32,072 nt of DNA from a virus: positions 1-32,072 of the IMG/VR virus record IMGVR_UViG_3300031715_000021. One strand, 5' to 3'. This document shows, piece by piece, positions 27,308-32,072 of the stretch. Each line of letters opens with the position of its first letter. Position 1 is the stretch's first letter. A model generated the notes under the pieces. That model was not told the DNA's origin. It worked only from the letters and a program-made list of their open reading frames with translations, and made no database searches. The translations under genes were made by a program, and so were the position numbers.

Positions 27308-29200
27308 ATGAGCATCTTCGAGGGCTTCATCGGCGAAAGCTACACGGCGCGCTCGCTCGCTTTCGACGCGCAGCGCTCGATGAACCTGTATTACGAAGCC
27401 GATCAGTCGGGCAAGGGGAAATCGAACGCGGCGCTGCTCGGGACGCCCGGCCTCGCGCTGCTGCAAACGCTGCCGACGTCGCCCGTGCGCGGCATCTGGA
27501 CCGGGCTCATCGATAACCTGCCCGGCGGCAGCGGCAGCGACCTTTGCGCGGCCGTCGCGGGATCGAAGCTCTACTGGGTCTATCAGAACGGGACCGTCAC
27601 CACGGCGGGAACCGCCGTCACCTGGCTGAGCGGGACGCAGTTCTCGACGACGACGAGCGCGGGCTTCATTGCGGCGGGCTCGAAGATCGTGATCGGCGGC
27701 ACGACTTACACCGTCTCCAGCGTCACGAACGCTACCTCGCTGACGCTGACCGGCAGCGCGGGCAATCAGACCGCCGTCCCGTTCGCGGCTTACACGCAGC
27801 TCGGCGACGTGGGGACGGATACGGCAAACTCGCCCTGCCAGTTCCAGGTAAATGGCACCCAGCTCCTCGTGTCGAGCGCGGGCTTTCTGTGGGTCTGGAA
27901 TAACGTCACGCTGCAGCAGGCGTTCTTTAACGACGGGACCGGCACGGTCGACACCGTGAACGCGGGCGGCGGCACCGCCGTGACGTGGGACTCGGGCAGC
28001 ACTTTCGACGCTTCGCAGGTGGGCAGCTACATCCTGATCGCGGGGACGGCTTATCTGATTTCGGCGTTCGTCGACGAGCTGCATATCACGCTGTCGACCA
28101 ACGCAGGCACGCAGGCCGGCGCGACGTTCTATGTCCTTACCGGGGCCGGAGCGACGCCGGTTTACGTCCAGGCGGCGCAGACGACGTTTCTCGATACTTA
28201 CTTCGTCGCGCTGCCGCCGGGCTCGAAGCTCTATTACATTTCGGCCATTAACGACGGGTTGAACTGGAATCCGCTGGACTTCGGCCTAAAGGCGGCGTTT
28301 CCCGACAATATCGCCGCCATTCTGGCCGATCATGAGGAACTCTGGATCTGGGGCTCGGAGGCGACCGAAGTCGATCAGGACACCGGCGGATCGGCGACGT
28401 CGAGCTTCCCGTTTCAGCGCAACCCCGGCGGCATCATCACGCAGGGCTGCCGCGCGCCGTTCACGGTTTGCAGCGTGGCGAACGGCGTCTTCTGGGTCGG
28501 CGGCACGGTGCAGGGCAATCCGATAGCCTGGTTCGCCATGGGCTTCAGCCCGCAGCGCGTTTCGACGCACGCGATCGAGGCGGCCTGGGGCGAATACGCC
28601 ACGATCACCGACGCGCTGGCTTACGTGACCGTGCGAGATGGACATCAGATCGTCTCTATCCACTTCCCGACCGCCGATGCCACCTGGGAATGGGACGCGA
28701 CCGCGGGGACGTGGAACGAAAGCGGCTGGTGGGACGGCAAGACTTACGACGCAAACTATTTCCCGCTGATGCATCGCAGCCGCGCGGCGTATCACGGCTA
28801 TGTTTTCGGCATCCATCTCACGGGCGACTGGCAGACCGGGGCTCTCTATCGGCAGTCGCTCGACGTCTTCACCGATGCGGGCGCCGCGATCGCGCGCATT
28901 CGGACGGCGCCGCATTTGAGCAACGAGGAGTTGTGGACCTTCTACGCGCGGTTCAGGCTCGCCATGCAGGGCGGCCCGAAACCGACGCTGCAATGGTCGG
29001 ACGATCTCGGGCAGACGTGGAACACGCCGCGCGCCATGAGCCCGCGGCGCATCAGCTCGACGTCCGACAGCGCCTCGCAGGTCAGCGAATGCCGGCGCAT
29101 GGGGCGCGCGCGCGATCGCGTGTACGGCACGGTCATCACCGACCCGCTCCAGATTGCCATGACCGGCGCATACCTTGACACCGAAGGCGGCGGCGGTTGA
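27308..29200 (+). CDS. Packaged DNA stabilisation/tail hub protein (P22 gp10-like)
   Basis: 630 aa. N-terminal GFIGESYTARSLAFDAQRSM is a conserved start, GLFIDN-like and GSKLYW turns follow, and WTFYARFRLAMQGGPKPTLQ, then WSDDLGQTWN near the C-terminus, match the P22 gp10 tail-stabilising family (472 aa in P22). The excess length comes largely from two inserted modules at about 95-158 and 214-276 (GTAVTWLSG, GTAVTWDSG). gp10 closes the portal-tail channel after packaging. Confidence 0.8.
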   Translation: MSIFEGFIGESYTARSLAFDAQRSMNLYYEADQSGKGKSNAALLGTPGLALLQTLPTSPVRGIWTGLIDNLPGGSGSDLCAAVAGSKLYWVYQNGTVTTAGTAVTWLSGTQFSTTTSAGFIAAGSKIVIGGTTYTVSSVTNATSLTLTGSAGNQTAVPFAAYTQLGDVGTDTANSPCQFQVNGTQLLVSSAGFLWVWNNVTLQQAFFNDGTGTVDTVNAGGGTAVTWDSGSTFDASQVGSYILIAGTAYLISAFVDELHITLSTNAGTQAGATFYVLTGAGATPVYVQAAQTTFLDTYFVALPPGSKLYYISAINDGLNWNPLDFGLKAAFPDNIAAILADHEELWIWGSEATEVDQDTGGSATSSFPFQRNPGGIITQGCRAPFTVCSVANGVFWVGGTVQGNPIAWFAMGFSPQRVSTHAIEAAWGEYATITDALAYVTVRDGHQIVSIHFPTADATWEWDATAGTWNESGWWDGKTYDANYFPLMHRSRAAYHGYVFGIHLTGDWQTGALYRQSLDVFTDAGAAIARIRTAPHLSNEELWTFYARFRLAMQGGPKPTLQWSDDLGQTWNTPRAMSPRRISSTSDSASQVSECRRMGRARDRVYGTVITDPLQIAMTGAYLDTEGGGG

Positions 29201-29586
29201 GCACCACCGGCACTCCCATCGTCAACGTTCCGGCGCGCACGCCGATGTACAACGACGCGAAAGGCCAGCCCGTAGACGGCGGGACGCTTTCGCGCACCTG
29301 GTTCCTGTTCTTTGAAGGACTGCGCAGCGCGGGCTCGGGCGGCGGCGGCGCGCAGCTTCAGATCGAAATTCCCGCCGGCCTGATGAATGGCACAAACGTG
29401 ACCTTTGTGCTTTCGAAGAAGGTCGGCAGCTCGCCTCTGCCGTGGCTGGCGCTTTTCCTGAACGGCGTTTATCAGGAGCCCAGTAACCCCGATTACGTGC
29501 TGGCGGCCGACAGCATCACGATCACCATGACGGTGCCGCCCAAAGCTAACGATTACGCGCTCTTCGCGCTGTATCTGGTCGCATGA
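29197..29586 (+). CDS. Fibre-like tail protein (129 aa)
   Basis: TTG start in a TTGA overlap. A short N-terminal anchor region is followed by RTWFLFFEGLRSAGSGGGGA and a C-terminal beta domain (GTNVTFVLSKKVGSSPLPWL, then PDYVLAADSITITMT), typical of small fibre or receptor-binding domains. It overlaps the next gene by 4 bases. Confidence 0.65.
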   Translation: MSTTGTPIVNVPARTPMYNDAKGQPVDGGTLSRTWFLFFEGLRSAGSGGGGAQLQIEIPAGLMNGTNVTFVLSKKVGSSPLPWLALFLNGVYQEPSNPDYVLAADSITITMTVPPKANDYALFALYLVA

Positions 29587-31136
29587 GCTGGACGAATCGC
29601 ATCAACGCGCACGGCTACGACGGCATCAACACGTGGGACTCGTTCAGCGGCACCACGGGCGCGAGCGGCGTGCTCACGGCGCAGAACGCGCTCGAAGGTC
29701 TCGGCGGCGCCCTGGTCTCGCTCGAAACCGGCCTGAACCCGGCGTTTGTGCAGGCGGCTTCGAAGACATCGGCCACTACGGGCGTCGATGTTTCGAGCGT
29801 CTCGCTCGCCTATACGAGCAACAACGTGGCGGGCAACTGCCTGATCCTGGCGTTCGGGTGCATCACCTTTTTCGGCGGCCAGTTCAAGCCCTTCCTCGGC
29901 GACATGACGGTCACCGACACGCAGGGCAATAACTGGATTCCGGTGTGCCTTGGCGACAACGAGGCGTACTGGCGCATCATCTGGATGTGCTGCCCGTGCG
30001 CGGGCGGCGCGAACACCGTCACCATCGCGACGTCGCTCACCGGCAGTAACGCTTTCGTCAGCTACGCGCTGGCGATCCACGAATACAGCGGCATCGCTCC
30101 GGTCTCGACCAGTCCGAACGGCTGGCTCGCGAACACCGCATTTCCGCTGGGCTGGGAAATCTATCTTCCCCTGCTCGGCGTGACGGCCATCGTCACGGGT
30201 ATCGGCTCGTTTCCGCATCAAACAGGCGCGACCATGCCAGGTCCGGGCGCCTGGCCCATGGCGACCGGGGAAACGCCGGTTACCGATAACGACATCACGT
30301 GGTCGTACGGCACGCGCCCGGCGCCCATCCAGACGCTCGAAGGCGCGACCGATCTGCACACCACGGGCAGCGTGAGCCTCACGGTACCGGACGGCAACGC
30401 GTTCCTGTTTCTGCTCTCCTACATCGACGCCTATGAAGTCGTGGGCGCGACAGGCGGCGGGACGCCGACGTTTCCCTACACGCCGCCGCCGGGCAGCCCG
30501 CCGCCGGTTACGGGGCTGCCGCCGACGTTTCCGAAGACCCAGCGCGGCAATATCGATTACGACCAGATCCGCGCTATCGCGCGCACCGGCGACGGCCAGC
30601 AGCTCGTGACGTTTGGCGGCGGGTCGCGCACGGCGGGCGATGCGCTGGTCTGGGACGCCAAAGGCAACGCCGTGGACGGCGGCGGCGCGACGCTTTCGAA
30701 TCCCATGTCGGCCGAGGGCGACATGATCTATGGCGGCGCGGGCGGCGTGCCCACGCGCCTCGCGGCGAGCACGGCGGGCAATCTGCTGCAAACCAATGGC
30801 GCGGGCGTGCCGCCCACCTGGGTAAGCTCGGCGGCGTCTTACCTCGGGCCCTCGGTTCAGAATAATTACAATTCTTCCGGCCGCGCGCTGGGCACGGTTT
30901 ACCAGAACAACACGGGGAAAGCCATGTGGGTCGGCGTCACGGCTTACAACAGCTCCGCCGTGGTGGACATCGCCGCGTTCACCGATGCTTCGAACCCGCC
31001 CACGACCGACGTGTTCGACGTGAAGCTCTATGTCGCCCCGAAGCCCAACGGCGTTTTCTTTGTGGTGCTGCCCGGTAATTACTACCAGGTGACCAGCGCC
31101 GGCTCGACTCTCAACACGTGGACCGAATGGTACTGA
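29583..31136 (+). CDS. Tail fibre / receptor-binding protein (517 aa)
   Basis: ATGA overlap. N-terminal virion-anchoring part (about 1-180), a Gly/Pro-rich hinge (TPPPGSPPPVTGLPPTFPKT, about 298-317), then a repeat typical of tail fibres (MSAEGDMIYGGAGGVPTRLA). The C-terminal domain (about 420-517) has beta strands and resembles the ends of the next protein in pattern (YLGPSVQN and NNTGKAMWVGV versus YLGATTQT and NTGSTVLYAIV), so the two share a receptor-binding-type end domain. Confidence 0.75.
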   Translation: MSWTNRINAHGYDGINTWDSFSGTTGASGVLTAQNALEGLGGALVSLETGLNPAFVQAASKTSATTGVDVSSVSLAYTSNNVAGNCLILAFGCITFFGGQFKPFLGDMTVTDTQGNNWIPVCLGDNEAYWRIIWMCCPCAGGANTVTIATSLTGSNAFVSYALAIHEYSGIAPVSTSPNGWLANTAFPLGWEIYLPLLGVTAIVTGIGSFPHQTGATMPGPGAWPMATGETPVTDNDITWSYGTRPAPIQTLEGATDLHTTGSVSLTVPDGNAFLFLLSYIDAYEVVGATGGGTPTFPYTPPPGSPPPVTGLPPTFPKTQRGNIDYDQIRAIARTGDGQQLVTFGGGSRTAGDALVWDAKGNAVDGGGATLSNPMSAEGDMIYGGAGGVPTRLAASTAGNLLQTNGAGVPPTWVSSAASYLGPSVQNNYNSSGRALGTVYQNNTGKAMWVGVTAYNSSAVVDIAAFTDASNPPTTDVFDVKLYVAPKPNGVFFVVLPGNYYQVTSAGSTLNTWTEWY

Positions 31137-31140
31137 CTCT

Positions 31141-31896
31141 ATGAACACCAAAACGCTCGCGGGCGGCGTCGCGCTCATTGCGCTGATCCTCGCCGGGCTG
31201 TCCGCGCAGATCCAGCAGATCCCGCCCGCAACGGGCGGCGGGGCGCCCTCGGGCGCCGCCGGCGGCGATCTTTCGGGCGCCTATCCCAATCCCGGAGTGG
31301 CGCAGATCAACGGCGCCGCGGTGCCGACGTCGGCCGCGCTGCTGGGAACCAACGGCTCGAAGCAGCTTGTCGCGGTCACTACGCCGCTCGCGGCATCGCT
31401 CGGCGGCACGGGCGTGGCGAATACGGCCACGCTGACGCTGGGATCGAGCAACCAGAACTGGGCCTCGCTCGGCACCGGCATCGTCAAAAACACGACTACC
31501 ACCGGCGCGCTGAGCGATGCGGCGGCGGCGGATATTTATGGCCTGTTCTCGGGGAGCTGCGGGAGCACCACTTACCTGAGTGGCTCGGGCGCCTGCTCGA
31601 CGCCGCCGGGTACTTACCTCGGCGCGACGACGCAGACCTTTCCGACGCGGGCGCTGAACACGATTTACCACAACACCGGCAGCACGGTGCTTTACGCCAT
31701 TGTGACTTCCTGCAGCGCCGCCAACTATCTCGAAAGTCAGGTAGACACGGCCAGCACTCCTATCGTGCAGCAGGGCCAGCAGGCCACCGTAGTGAGCAAC
31801 TGCGGCACTCTCGCGATCGTCGTTCCGCCCGGCTATTACTATCGCGTCCTGATGGGCGCCGGAGGCGCGGTCGCGATCTGGGCGGAGCTTTCGTGA
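31141..31896 (+). CDS. Fibre-like protein with signal-like N-terminus (251 aa)
   Basis: The N-terminal hydrophobic segment TLAGGVALIALILAGLSAQI looks like a signal or anchor, then comes a Gly/Ala hinge, the repeat segment GGDLSGAYPNPGVAQINGAA, and a C-terminal beta domain (YLGATTQT to WAELS) similar to the previous gene. The repeat segment is duplicated exactly in the next gene. This is a member of a local fibre gene family that probably varies by recombination. Confidence 0.65.
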   Translation: MNTKTLAGGVALIALILAGLSAQIQQIPPATGGGAPSGAAGGDLSGAYPNPGVAQINGAAVPTSAALLGTNGSKQLVAVTTPLAASLGGTGVANTATLTLGSSNQNWASLGTGIVKNTTTTGALSDAAAADIYGLFSGSCGSTTYLSGSGACSTPPGTYLGATTQTFPTRALNTIYHNTGSTVLYAIVTSCSAANYLESQVDTASTPIVQQGQQATVVSNCGTLAIVVPPGYYYRVLMGAGGAVAIWAELS

Positions 31897-32072
31897 GGCG
31901 CGCGCTGGCGGGCGCTTTCTGCGCCGTTGCACTCCTCATCGGGCTCTATGCGGCCGGGCCTACCGGGCCGGCGGGCGGCGATCTTTCGGGCGCCTATCCC
32001 AATCCCGGAGTGGCGCAGATCAACGGCGCCGCGGTGCCGACGTCGGCCGCGCTGCTGGGAACCAACGGCTCG
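31261..32072. repeat. Pair of 99-bp identical direct repeats
   Basis: 31261-31359 is identical over 99 bp to 31974-32072, offset 713 bp, and the second copy touches the window edge. It codes the same GGDLSGAYPNPGV segment in both genes. The duplication is recent or kept identical by recombination. Confidence 0.95.
31893..32072 (+). CDS. Partial fibre-like protein, runs off the window
   Basis: GTG start in a GTGA overlap; 60 codons are visible and the frame stays open. A hydrophobic N-terminus (ALAGAFCAVALLIGLYAAG) is followed by PTGPAGGDLSGAYPNPGV and the duplicated segment. It is a paralogue of the preceding gene with a different N-terminus. Confidence 0.65.
   Translation, partial: MRRALAGAFCAVALLIGLYAAGPTGPAGGDLSGAYPNPGVAQINGAAVPTSAALLGTNGS

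Noticed and set aside
25721-28084. 787-codon open frame on the minus strand
   Set aside because: Antisense to several well-placed tail-region genes, with biased Arg/Asp composition typical of shadow frames.
29553-31178. 541-codon open frame on the minus strand
   Set aside because: Antisense to the fibre gene with recognisable fibre repeat; Arg/Ala-rich shadow.

Overview
This window is a phage or prophage genome segment, or a contig from one. It is GC-rich, densely packed, and built mostly of very small genes that overlap by 4 bases (ATGA, GTGA or TTGA). The virion genes are those of a podovirus with a P22-type head and tail: small and large terminase, P22-like portal, scaffold, P22 gp5-like coat, and gp4-like and gp10-like tail accessory proteins, followed by fibre-like proteins. 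No tRNA, rRNA or CRISPR array was seen. The host cannot be fixed from sequence alone. The NusG/UpxY-like antiterminator and overall style would fit a GC-rich soil bacterium such as an acidobacterium, but that is a guess.

Layout. (1) 68-3586: a near-symmetric bidirectional promoter (240-290) separates a 54-aa basic protein on the minus strand from a plus-strand run of small genes that ends in a small serine recombinase. (2) 3587-3772: a regulatory region with two copies of an 18-bp site. (3) 3773-5484: one secreted-protein gene, then a minus-strand early-type cluster that includes a candidate Acb2-like anti-CBASS cyclic-nucleotide sponge, a possible relative of it, and a 64-bp tandem duplication of a promoter. 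(4) 5485-6278: a mostly non-coding control region with several repeat families around one small gene. (5) 6279-9901: a lambda-O-like replication protein, zinc-knuckle proteins and an HNH nuclease. (6) 10072-14944: a phage sigma-28-like factor, lysis-type genes, a NusG/RfaH-like antiterminator and a LuxR/GerE-type regulator. (7) 14941-18626: small genes, a beta-helix (tailspike-like) protein and the terminase. (8) 19088-32072: the head and tail genes, running off the window end inside a 99-bp repeat. Two genes inside the late region run backwards: a Tat-signal protein (18623-18997) and a GIY-YIG homing endonuclease (24117-24824).

The main observation is a probable transcription circuit. The sigma factor at 10072 has FliA/WhiG-like features. 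Four intergenic elements carry a bipartite motif: three read exactly TGATCGTT-N12-GCCGACTAT (10955, 13310, 13807) and one reads TGATCCAA-N12-GCCGACTAA (2914). This resembles sigma-28 promoters. In all four, the TGA of the upstream half is the stop codon of the preceding gene. In three, the next start codon lies 5-6 bases after the downstream half, so those transcripts should be leaderless; in the fourth the gap is 11 bases. One copy precedes the antiterminator gene, which suggests a sigma factor, then antiterminator, then late operon cascade. Several minus-strand early genes also look leaderless but use ordinary -35/-10 promoters. The sigma-promoter link is inferred from sequence only.
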